Positions 18,077-26,936 of a stretch of 64,000 nt of DNA are shown piece after piece. The notes under the pieces were generated by a model. It had not been told where the DNA came from and did not search any database. It saw only the letters and a program-made list of their open reading frames with translations. This DNA comes from Micromonospora sp. MP36 (GTDB taxonomy: Bacteria; Actinomycetota; Actinomycetes; Mycobacteriales; Micromonosporaceae), in the NCBI RefSeq assembly GCF_008119785.1, contig NZ_VSFA01000023.1:20539-84538 (forward strand), read 5' to 3'. The position numbers were made by a program, and so were the translations under genes. Numbering within the stretch: position 1 is the first letter of the stretch; every line of letters begins with the position of its first letter.

Positions 18077-21037
18077 ATGACCACCCCCTTCAGCGCCGGA
18101 TCCCTCGTCACCGCCCGTGGCCGTGACTGGGTCGTGCTGCCGGAAAGCGCCCCCGACATGCTCGTCCTCCGCCCGCTCGGCGGCGCGGACGACGACATCG
18201 CCGCCGTCTTCCCGAGCTTCGAAGCCGTCAAGAGCGCCGAGTTCGCGCCCCCGTCGCCGTCCGACCTCGGCGACGCGTACGCGGCCGGGCTGCTCCGGTC
18301 CGCCCTGCGGATCGGCTTCCGCTCCGGCGCCGGCCCCTTCCGGTCCCTCGCCGGGATCGCGGTCGAGCCGCGGGCGTACCAGCTCGTGCCGCTGATGATG
18401 GCGCTGCGCCAGAAGACCGTCCGGATACTGATCTCGGACGACGTCGGCATCGGCAAGACCGTCGAATCTGGACTGATCGCCAGTGAACTCCTCGCCCAAG
18501 GCGACGCCAAGGGGCTGGCCGTGCTCTGCTCACCGGCGCTCGCCGAGCAGTGGCAGGAGGAGCTGCGCACCAAGTTCGGCATCGACGCCGAGCTGGTGCT
18601 CGCGTCCACCGTCTCCCGGCTGGAGCGCGGCCTCGACCTCGGCCAGTCCCTGTTCGACAAGCACCCGCACGTCATCGTCTCCACCGACTTCATCAAGTCC
18701 ACCCGGCACCGGGACGACTTCGTGCGGCACTGCCCGGACCTGGTCATCGTCGACGAGGCGCACACCTGCGTCGCCGCCGACGACAACAGCTCCACCCAGA
18801 ACCAGCTCCGCTACGAGCTGCTCCAACGCGTCGCCGCCGACACCGACCGGCACCTGCTGCTGGTCACCGCCACCCCGCACAGCGGCAAGGAGGGTGCCTT
18901 CCGCAATCTGCTGGGCCTGCTCAAGCCGGAACTCGCCACCGTCGACCTCGGCTCCGAGGGGGGCCGCCGGCTGCTCGCCCAGTACTTCGTGCATCGCAAG
19001 CGCGCCGACGTCCGGCAGTACCTGACCAGGGAGGACGGGCTCGCCGACAACTCCCTCGCCGAGCAGACCTCGTTCCCCTCGGACCGGCACTTCAAGGACG
19101 AGACCTACCGGCTCTCCCCGGCCTACCGAGCCCTGCTCGACGACGCCATCGCGTACGCCAGCGCACGGGTGACCGCGGCGGACAAGAAGGGCCGGCGGGA
19201 GGCCCGGATCGCCTGGTGGTCCGCCATCGCCCTGCTGCGTTCCCTGGTCTCCTCGCCACGCGCCGCCGCGCAGACCCTGCGCACCCGCTCGGCGACAGCC
19301 GCGGCCGGCAGCGCCGAGGAGGCCGACCGCCTCGGCGCCCCGCTGACCAGCGACTTCTCCGACACCGACGCGCTGGAAGGCCTCGACGTCGCACCGGGCG
19401 CCGAGACCGGCGACGCCAGCGTGGACGACGCCGGCGCGCGGCTGGCCGAACTGGCCGACCAGGCGGAGCGGCTGGAGGGGGCCACCCAGGACAAGAAGCT
19501 CGCCGCACTGATCACCCACCTGAAGGCCCTGCTCAAGGACGGCTACCACCCGATCGTCTTCTGCCGCTACATCCCCACCGCCGAGTACATCGCCGAGCAC
19601 CTGGAGGGCACACTCGGCAAGAAGACAGTGATCCGGGCCGTGACCGGCACCCTATCGCCGCAGCAACGCCTGCAGCGCATCGAGGAACTCGCGGAGGCGG
19701 CGGGCGACGATCCGGCCGCCCGGCGAGTGCTGATCGCGACCGACTGCCTCTCCGAGGGCGTGAACCTCCAGCATCACTTCGACGCGGTCGTCCACTACGA
19801 CCTGGCGTGGAACCCTACCCGGCACGACCAGCGCGAGGGCCGCGTCGACCGGTACGGGCAGAAGCGCAACATCGTCCGGGTCATCACCCTGTACGGCAGC
19901 GACAACGGCATCGACGGCAAGGTGCTCGAGGTACTCATCAAGAAGCACCGCCAGATCCGCAAGGACCTCGGCATCTCCGTCTCCGTGCCGGACGCCGCCT
20001 CCACCGGCGTAACCGACGCGATCGTCGAATGGGTGCTGCTCCGGGGGCAGCAGGTCGAGCGGGGCGAGCAGGGCAGCCTCTTCGACGCCGCCGAGTATCA
20101 GGCGATCGACAAGAAGGCCGCCGCCCTGGCGGCGGACTGGCAGTCCGCCGCGGAGCGCGAGAAGACATCCCGATCCCGCTTCGCCCAGCACGCCATCCGC
20201 CCCGACGAGGTCGCCCAGGAGGTCCTGGCGATCCGCGACACCCTCGGCGGCGCCGGTGAGGTCCGCGGCTTCGTACGCCAGGCCCTGCGCGCGCTCGACG
20301 GCGTCGTACGGAACGACCCGGGCGGGGCGGATGACTTCACCGCCGAACTCGGCGGCACGCCTGCCGGCCTGCGCGACGCGCTCGCGCCCGTCCTCGGCGG
20401 CGACGCCGTCGAGCTGGGCCGGCCCGTGCCGTTCCGCACCACCGCGGCCGTGGCGCGCGGCGAGGTCGCCCTGGTCCGCACCGACCCGGCGGTGGTGGCG
20501 CTGGCCGGGTACGTGCTCAACGCCGCCCTCGACGACCAGGCCGCAGGCCCACGGCCGGCCCGCCGCTGCGGCGTCATCCGCACCCGGGCCGTCGACGGCC
20601 GCACCACGCTGCTCGTGGTCCGCTACCGCTTCCATCTCACCCTGCCGTCGCGGACCGGCACCCGGCAGCTCGTCGCCGAGGACGTCCGGCTGCTCGCCTT
20701 CCAGGGCTCGCCCGCGTCCGCCGCATGGCTGCCCACCGAACGCGCCCTCGGCCTGCTCGACGCGACCGCCGACGAGAACACCGACCGCACCTTCGCCGAG
20801 AACACCATGCGCCGCCTGCTGGACGGCCTGCCCGCGATCACCGACCACCTCGAGGCGTACGGCGAAGACCTCGCCGCCGAACTGCTCGCCTCGCACCGCC
20901 GGGTCCGCAGCGCCTCCGGCGAGATCATCCGCGGCCTGGCCGTCACCGCGCAGAAACCCGCCGACGTGCTCGGCGCCTACGTCTACCTGCCGGCATCCGC
21001 CGTTTCCACCCCCACCGTCGCCGGAGGCACCGCCTGA
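18077..21037 (+). CDS. SNF2-family helicase, DrmD-like
   Basis: This 986-residue SWI2/SNF2-class translocase has the ATP loop DDVGIGKTVE (K127), IVDEAH at D226-H229, VTATPHSG as motif III, and the C-lobe motifs ATDCLSEGVNLQ and HDQREGRVDRYGQ. These motifs and the N-terminal 90-residue extension fit the 'helicase-related' proteins found in class 1 DISARM (DrmD) and in RapA relatives. A large insertion at about residues 370-470 carries a charged coiled stretch. The ATG at 18077 is chosen because AAGGA precedes it; the open frame upstream is only the overlap with the kinase gene. It begins 52 bases after that gene and its TGA overlaps the next ATG. It presumably remodels or moves along DNA within the same defence complex. 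Confidence 0.82.
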   Translation: MTTPFSAGSLVTARGRDWVVLPESAPDMLVLRPLGGADDDIAAVFPSFEAVKSAEFAPPSPSDLGDAYAAGLLRSALRIGFRSGAGPFRSLAGIAVEPRAYQLVPLMMALRQKTVRILISDDVGIGKTVESGLIASELLAQGDAKGLAVLCSPALAEQWQEELRTKFGIDAELVLASTVSRLERGLDLGQSLFDKHPHVIVSTDFIKSTRHRDDFVRHCPDLVIVDEAHTCVAADDNSSTQNQLRYELLQRVAADTDRHLLLVTATPHSGKEGAFRNLLGLLKPELATVDLGSEGGRRLLAQYFVHRKRADVRQYLTREDGLADNSLAEQTSFPSDRHFKDETYRLSPAYRALLDDAIAYASARVTAADKKGRREARIAWWSAIALLRSLVSSPRAAAQTLRTRSATAAAGSAEEADRLGAPLTSDFSDTDALEGLDVAPGAETGDASVDDAGARLAELADQAERLEGATQDKKLAALITHLKALLKDGYHPIVFCRYIPTAEYIAEHLEGTLGKKTVIRAVTGTLSPQQRLQRIEELAEAAGDDPAARRVLIATDCLSEGVNLQHHFDAVVHYDLAWNPTRHDQREGRVDRYGQKRNIVRVITLYGSDNGIDGKVLEVLIKKHRQIRKDLGISVSVPDAASTGVTDAIVEWVLLRGQQVERGEQGSLFDAAEYQAIDKKAAALAADWQSAAEREKTSRSRFAQHAIRPDEVAQEVLAIRDTLGGAGEVRGFVRQALRALDGVVRNDPGGADDFTAELGGTPAGLRDALAPVLGGDAVELGRPVPFRTTAAVARGEVALVRTDPAVVALAGYVLNAALDDQAAGPRPARRCGVIRTRAVDGRTTLLVVRYRFHLTLPSRTGTRQLVAEDVRLLAFQGSPASAAWLPTERALGLLDATADENTDRTFAENTMRRLLDGLPAITDHLEAYGEDLAAELLASHRRVRSASGEIIRGLAVTAQKPADVLGAYVYLPASAVSTPTVAGGTA

Positions 21038-24000
21038 TGTCCGCCACCGCCCGTAACCAGGTCTTTTCCGCCGTCCACACCATCGGCGGCCTGATCCCGG
21101 CCGACATGCTGGTCCGGATCTCCGAAGGCAGGGACGTCTCCGGCTCGAAGCCCGCCGACTACCGGGTGATCGGCGCCCGGTCGGTGCGCGACGACGCCGA
21201 GCGGCACTGGGACTTCCTCAAGTCCATCTGGAAGGAGCTACGCGCCAAGCTTCCCGTCAGCCCGGACGCCGCGACGCCGGCCGACCCGACCGGCGTCGCG
21301 GTCAGTCAGTGGCTGCTGCCGCTGTTCAACGAACTCGGCTTCGGCCACCTGCCGGTGGTCGGTGCCTCGGGCATCGCCTCCGACGACGGAGACAAGACGT
21401 TCGCGATCAGCCACCGCTGGAACCACGTACCGATCCACCTGATCTCCTGGAACGCGGCACTGGACAAGCGGCCGGCCGGCACGGGCGGCGTGCCGCCGCA
21501 GTCACTGGTGCAGGAGCTGCTGAACCGCTCCGAGGCCCACCTGTGGGGCGTGCTCACCAACGGCCGCCAGCTGCGGCTGCTGCGCGACTCCAGCGCTCTC
21601 GCCACCGCCGCGTACGTCGAGTTCGACCTGGAGGCGATCTTCGACGGCGAGCTGTTCAGCGAGTTCGTCCTGCTGTACCGGCTGCTGCACGTCTCCCGCT
21701 TCGAGGTCGCCGAAGGGGCAGCCCCGTCGACCTGTTGGCTGGAGAAGTGGCGCACCGAGGCGATCGCCGCCGGCACCCGCGCACTCGACCAGCTCCGCAA
21801 GGGCGTCCAGGACGCGATCACCGCGCTCGGCACCGGCTTCCTGCGCCACCCCGACAACGGCACGCTGCGGGAGAACGTCGACCCGCAGGCCCTGCACAAC
21901 GCCCTGCTGCGCCTCGTCTACCGGCTGCTCTTCCTCTTCGTCGCCGAGGACCGCGACGCGCTGCACCACCCCGACGCCGACGAGCAGGCCCGCGAACGGT
22001 ATGCCGCCTACTTCTCGTCCGCCCGGCTGAGGGCGCACGCGCGCCGCCGCCGCGGTACCACGCACAGCGACCTCTACCAGGCGCTGCGGATCGTCCTGGA
22101 CGCGCTCGGCAACGAGAACGGCCGCCCGGAGCTGGGCCTGCCCGGCCTCGGCGGGCTGTTCGACCACGACCCGGTCGCGGACAAGCCGTTGGACGGCCTG
22201 TCGCTGTCCAACGAGTACCTGCTGACCGCCGTCCGGCACCTGTCGCAGGTGCGGGACGCCGGCACCCGCCGCTGGCGGTCGGTCGACTACCGCAACCTGG
22301 ATGCGGAAGAGCTGGGCTCGATCTACGAGTCCCTGCTGGAGCTGGTGCCGAAGCACAGCGCGGTGGACCGCACCTTCGAGCTGGTCGAGCTTGCCGGCAA
22401 CACCCGCAAGACCACCGGCTCCTACTACACCCCGTCCTCGCTGATCGAATGCCTGCTCGACTCGGCCCTCGACCCGGTCATCGACGACGCGGTCAAGCGC
22501 GCCGAGCAGGCCGCCACCGCCGCCGGGCAGCCCGACCCGAGCGACGCCATCGTCGACGAGCTGCTGTCGCTCACCGTCTGCGACCCGGCCTGCGGCTCCG
22601 GCCACTTCCTGGTCGCCGCGGCCCGCCGGATCGCCAAGCGGGTCGCTGCCGTGCGCGAACGCAACCCCGAGCCGACCGTCGATGCGGTACGTCACGCCCT
22701 GCACGAGGTGGTCGCCCGCTGCATCTACGGGGTCGACATCAACCCGATGGCGGTTGAACTGGCCAAGGTGTCGCTGTGGATGGAGGCCCTGGAGCCGGGT
22801 AAGCCGCTGAGCTTCCTCGACGCGCACGTGAAGTGCGGCAACGCGCTGATCGGGGCCACGCCCGCGCTGCTCAAGCGCGGTATCCCCGACGAGGCGTTCA
22901 AGCCCATCGAAGGCGATGACAAGAAGTACGCCAAGGGCCTAGAGAAGCAGAACGCCAAGGAGCGGCAGGGCCAGGGCAGCCTCTTCGACCTGGACGACGC
23001 GGCAAAGGTCGCCAACACCGTCTTCGCCCAGGGCCTGCGCCTGATCACAGCGGCCCCCACCAACAACCTCGGCGACGTTCGCAGGCAGGCGTCCGCCTAC
23101 CGAAGCTGGAAGACCTCCGCGGATTACGCCCGCGCCCTGCACGTCGCAGACGCCTGGTGCGCCGCGTTCATGTGGAAGAAGGCGGCCGACGCTCCGCCAG
23201 CAGTCACCCACGGTGTCTTCCGTGCACTCGAGGACCCCGACGCAGCAGCGGCGCCGCAAGCGCCCCACGCCGAGATCCTCCGGCTTTGCGAGTTGTACCG
23301 GTTCTTTCACTGGCACCTGGAGTTTCCAGAGATCTTCGACGTGCCAGAGTGCGACGGGCACGGCCTCGCCGCGGCGACGGGCTGGGCCGGTGGCTTCGAC
23401 TGCGTCTTGGGCAACCCGCCATGGGAGCGCATGAAGCTTCAGGAGCAGGAATTTTTCGCCCAGCGTGATACTGAAATCGCAGTTGCGCCCAATGCGGCTA
23501 TTCGCCGCCGCCTCATTGCAGCGCTGCCAGCGACAAGGCCAGAGCTAGCCGAGGAGTTTCGCTCAACGAAGAGGAAGGGCGACGGTGAGGCGCATTTCAT
23601 TCGCGACTCTGGCAAGTATAACCTGACTGGTATTGGAACTGTTAACACTTACGCGGCGTTTTCGGAGAGTGGTCGGGATATCCTTGAGCGGTTAGGCCGA
23701 ATGGGAGTGATCGTCCCAACCGGCATTGCTACGGACGCCACCACGCAATTCTTCTTCAAGGATCTCGTGGTCAACGGATCGATCACAGCACTCTACGACT
23801 TCGAGAATCGCAACGGCCTCTTCCCCGCTGTGGACTCGCGCATGAAGTTCAGCATCCTCTCCCTCGCGGGGCGCACATTGGGCGAACCGACTGCCAAGTT
23901 TGCCTTCTTCCTCCATGATCCGGCCGAGCTGGGCGACGCAGGCAAGTCGCTTACCCTCACCCCGCACGAGATCAGCCTCCTTAACCCAAACACCGGCACC

Positions 24001-25095
24001 TGCCCCGTCTTCCGCTCCCGCCGCGATGCGGAGATCACCCTCAGCATCTACCGCCGCATCCCTGTACTTGTGAAGGCGAGTGACCCTAATGGGAACCCGT
24101 GGCGGGTCGAGCTGGGCAGGATGTTCCACATGTCCGAGGACTCCCACCTTTTCCATACAAGCGGACAGCTCAAAGACGATGGCTGGACTCTTGCCGGCAA
24201 CACATTTGTTAAGGGGTCGGCCAAGATGCTTCCCCTTTACGAAGCAAAAATGCTGCACCACTACGACCATCGTTGGGCCACCTATGACGAGAATGGGGCG
24301 ACCCGCGACTTTGCGGTCGCCGAAAAGCAGAACCCCGATGCCGTAGTTCTCCCTCGCTACTGGGTCGGTGAACGGGAGGTCGAAGAAAAGCTCGCTTCAA
24401 AGCATTGGAAGCGAGGCTGGCTCTTCGGTTGGCGCGACATCTGCCGCGCCACTGACGAGCGTACAATGATCGACAGCGTGTTCCCGCGCACCGCGGCCCC
24501 GGACGGCACTCTTCTGATGCTTCCGCAACAACCTGTGGCAGGTCTGGTGGCCTGTCTAACGTCGTTAGTTCTGGACTTTGTGGCCCGGCAGAAGGTGGGA
24601 GGTACCCACTTGAAGCTCTTTATTGCTCACCAACTGCCTGTCGCCTCTCCAAGTCAGCTCGAGCCTCATGCCCAGTTTGTCGGTGATCGTGTTCTCGAGC
24701 TCGTCTACACGAGCCATGACATGGCCCCATTCGCCCGCGATCTCTGCGACATGGGCGCACCGTTTCGATGGGACGACGAGCGGCGTGCGGTTATCCGGGC
24801 TGAGCTGGACGCCTTTTTCTTACACCTCTACGGAGTCTGCCGAAATGATGCCGACTACATTATGGAGACGTTCCCGATCGTCAAGCGGAAGGACGAGACG
24901 AAATACGGTACGTACCGCACCAAGGAGTTGATCCTCGCCGAGTATGACCGGATGGCCGCTGCCGGCGTCAGCCTGACTAACCCGCTGATCGACGGCGAGA
25001 ATTACACCTCAACTCTCACCCCGCCTCCGGGTCACGGCCCCCGCCATCCAGAGCCTGCTGCGGCCGTAGCTCCGATGGGCAACGAGGAAGCTTGA
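21037..25095 (+). CDS. Eco57I/PglX/DrmMI-like N6-adenine methylase
   Basis: This 1352-residue adenine methylase has motif I VCDPACGSGHFL at D516 and motif IV LGNPPW at N793-W796, both canonical. The N-terminal 500 residues are helical with no visible nuclease PD-(D/E)XK motif, as in PglX and DISARM DrmMI. The C-terminal 500 residues should hold target recognition. GC content drops sharply inside the gene: the 60 bases from 22561 are 75% GC, while those from 23581, 23641, 24181 and 24541 are 52-58%. Thus the segment from about 23430 to the end looks recently exchanged. GGAGG precedes the ATG, which overlaps the upstream stop (TGATG), and its own stop overlaps the next ATG. It probably modifies host DNA to mark self. 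Confidence 0.85.
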   Translation: MSATARNQVFSAVHTIGGLIPADMLVRISEGRDVSGSKPADYRVIGARSVRDDAERHWDFLKSIWKELRAKLPVSPDAATPADPTGVAVSQWLLPLFNELGFGHLPVVGASGIASDDGDKTFAISHRWNHVPIHLISWNAALDKRPAGTGGVPPQSLVQELLNRSEAHLWGVLTNGRQLRLLRDSSALATAAYVEFDLEAIFDGELFSEFVLLYRLLHVSRFEVAEGAAPSTCWLEKWRTEAIAAGTRALDQLRKGVQDAITALGTGFLRHPDNGTLRENVDPQALHNALLRLVYRLLFLFVAEDRDALHHPDADEQARERYAAYFSSARLRAHARRRRGTTHSDLYQALRIVLDALGNENGRPELGLPGLGGLFDHDPVADKPLDGLSLSNEYLLTAVRHLSQVRDAGTRRWRSVDYRNLDAEELGSIYESLLELVPKHSAVDRTFELVELAGNTRKTTGSYYTPSSLIECLLDSALDPVIDDAVKRAEQAATAAGQPDPSDAIVDELLSLTVCDPACGSGHFLVAAARRIAKRVAAVRERNPEPTVDAVRHALHEVVARCIYGVDINPMAVELAKVSLWMEALEPGKPLSFLDAHVKCGNALIGATPALLKRGIPDEAFKPIEGDDKKYAKGLEKQNAKERQGQGSLFDLDDAAKVANTVFAQGLRLITAAPTNNLGDVRRQASAYRSWKTSADYARALHVADAWCAAFMWKKAADAPPAVTHGVFRALEDPDAAAAPQAPHAEILRLCELYRFFHWHLEFPEIFDVPECDGHGLAAATGWAGGFDCVLGNPPWERMKLQEQEFFAQRDTEIAVAPNAAIRRRLIAALPATRPELAEEFRSTKRKGDGEAHFIRDSGKYNLTGIGTVNTYAAFSESGRDILERLGRMGVIVPTGIATDATTQFFFKDLVVNGSITALYDFENRNGLFPAVDSRMKFSILSLAGRTLGEPTAKFAFFLHDPAELGDAGKSLTLTPHEISLLNPNTGTCPVFRSRRDAEITLSIYRRIPVLVKASDPNGNPWRVELGRMFHMSEDSHLFHTSGQLKDDGWTLAGNTFVKGSAKMLPLYEAKMLHHYDHRWATYDENGATRDFAVAEKQNPDAVVLPRYWVGEREVEEKLASKHWKRGWLFGWRDICRATDERTMIDSVFPRTAAPDGTLLMLPQQPVAGLVACLTSLVLDFVARQKVGGTHLKLFIAHQLPVASPSQLEPHAQFVGDRVLELVYTSHDMAPFARDLCDMGAPFRWDDERRAVIRAELDAFFLHLYGVCRNDADYIMETFPIVKRKDETKYGTYRTKELILAEYDRMAAAGVSLTNPLIDGENYTSTLTPPPGHGPRHPEPAAAVAPMGNEEA

Positions 25096-26936
25096 TGGTC
25101 ACCGTGTACCCCGAGTTCCAAATTCGCTTGCCGAATGGTGGCCCCACGGCGCGTGGGCGGCTGCTGGACGAGAAGGGAACCAACGGCAGCCAGAGGTTCG
25201 TGGTCTACGCGGGATCCCCCGTACGGCCGGATGTAGTCCCGTCGTTTCCCGAGCGGATGCCCTCCTCATACGGGTTCCGTGAGCGCCTGATCGCCGACGG
25301 TTCGATCGTGGAGTCCACGACCTGGCGAGGCCATCTGGAGACGACCAGGCACATTACCTGTAACTCTCCGTCCGCCGCCGCCGAGATCCTGATCGGCCGC
25401 AGCGCCAACGGATGGACGGAGTGGAAGACTTCCGATGGGCGCCCGCTGGGCGACTTTGTAGCGCAGGAAGCGTGGGGTCGCAACCGTACCTGGCTGATTC
25501 GCGGATCCAATGTGTCCGGGATCGACCTCGTGCAGCGGCTGTGGCTGCCTGAAGGACTGGTAAGCGTCGCGGCCAGCCGCCTGCGCGAGGGTGTTGAGCC
25601 AAAGACAAGCAAGGAGCAACTGCGTGGACTCGTGGAGGAGGGCTACGACTCCACCGCCAGCCACGGGCAGAAGCGTGAGCTGATCGAGGAGATCCACACC
25701 TTCCTGTCGAGGATGAAGCCGGGCGACACCGTTTGCACCATCTCCGATGGCCGGTTGTACGTCGGTGAGATCACCGGTCAGGTCGAGCAGATCGCCTCCG
25801 AAGGAGGAAGGTCGAATCTGCGACGCCCGGCGGAGTGGCAAAGCATCGGCTACCCGTGCGACGAACTGCCTGAGGCGCTTCAGCAGAAGTTGTCCGTCCA
25901 GCACGATGTCGTCGACCTCACCTCTGTGGAAGCGCTGGTCGCTGGGCTGGGCCGCAGTGACGAGGAGTTGGCTGACGGGGCACAAGACGGCGTTGGCGAC
26001 CCCAGCCTGGAGATAGCCGCACTCGTCGCTCGTCGGGAGCTGGAGTTACCCGAGCCGAACCAGGAACTCGCGGATGAACTGTTGGTGCACGACGTGGCGT
26101 GGCTGCGGGAGCTGCGCGATCTGCTCTGGGACGAGCGGCAGTTGGTGCTCTACGGCCCGCCCGGAACCGGCAAGACGTATCTGGCGTTGAAGCTGGCCGA
26201 GTTTCTTGGCGGCGGACCCGAGCAGGTCAAGTTGGTCCAATTCCACCCCTCGTACTCCTACGAGGACTTCTTTGAGGGCTTCCGACCTCAAGAGGACGAA
26301 AAGACGCGGGAGGTCGCCTTCCGGCTCACCGACGGTCCCTTGCGCGAGCTCGCCGACCTTGCCGCTCGCGAGGGCAACCGACACATCCCGTACTTCCTGA
26401 TCATCGACGAGATCAACCGGGCCAACCTGGCGAAGGTCTTCGGCGAGCTGTACTTCCTGCTCGAATACCGCAACAGGTCGGTGCGGCTCACGTACTCGGG
26501 CGACGACTTTGCGTTGCCGTCGAACCTGTTCGTCATCGGCACGATGAATACGGCCGACCGTTCTATCGCGCTTGTGGACGCCGCCATGCGCCGCCGCTTC
26601 GCCTTCGTCGAACTCTCACCCCGGGCCGAGCCGACCAGCGGCTTGCTGCGCCGCTGGCTCACGCGTGAACAACGGGACCTCGAACCCGCCGAGCTTCTTG
26701 ACGCGCTCAACGCCCGGATCGGTGACCCCGACTTCCGCGTAGGGCCGTCGTATCTGATGAAGAAGGGCGTCTACCGCGACGGCGGGCTCGAACGCACCTG
26801 GCGTACCAAAATCCTGCCGCTGCTAGAGGAGTACCACTACGGCGAAGACGTGGACGTCGAGCGCCACTACGGGCTGCGTACGCTGCGCGCCGCCATCGCA
26901 CCGCCTCCCGGCACCGGCGAACCTGACCCGTCATGA
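25095..26936 (+). CDS. mcrB: McrB-like GTPase with DUF4357 and PUA-like N-terminus
   Basis: The 613-residue protein is built from three parts. Residues about 5-115 match DUF4357, shown by CNSPSAAAEILIGRSANGW. Residues about 195-260 (FLSRMKPGDTVCTISDG, then YVGEITGQVEQI, then LRRPAEWQ) look like the EVE/PUA-type readers seen at the N-termini of McrB-type proteins. The C-terminal half is an McrB AAA+ domain with GPPGTGKT (K360), Walker B FLIIDEINRANLAKVFGEL and the McrB signature TMNTADRSIALVDAAMRRRF. The ATG is at 25095, overlapping the methylase stop. With McrC it should form a GTP-driven restriction motor. The reader region may recognise a modified base, which is inferred. Confidence 0.85.
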   Translation: MVTVYPEFQIRLPNGGPTARGRLLDEKGTNGSQRFVVYAGSPVRPDVVPSFPERMPSSYGFRERLIADGSIVESTTWRGHLETTRHITCNSPSAAAEILIGRSANGWTEWKTSDGRPLGDFVAQEAWGRNRTWLIRGSNVSGIDLVQRLWLPEGLVSVAASRLREGVEPKTSKEQLRGLVEEGYDSTASHGQKRELIEEIHTFLSRMKPGDTVCTISDGRLYVGEITGQVEQIASEGGRSNLRRPAEWQSIGYPCDELPEALQQKLSVQHDVVDLTSVEALVAGLGRSDEELADGAQDGVGDPSLEIAALVARRELELPEPNQELADELLVHDVAWLRELRDLLWDERQLVLYGPPGTGKTYLALKLAEFLGGGPEQVKLVQFHPSYSYEDFFEGFRPQEDEKTREVAFRLTDGPLRELADLAAREGNRHIPYFLIIDEINRANLAKVFGELYFLLEYRNRSVRLTYSGDDFALPSNLFVIGTMNTADRSIALVDAAMRRRFAFVELSPRAEPTSGLLRRWLTREQRDLEPAELLDALNARIGDPDFRVGPSYLMKKGVYRDGGLERTWRTKILPLLEEYHYGEDVDVERHYGLRTLRAAIAPPPGTGEPDPS

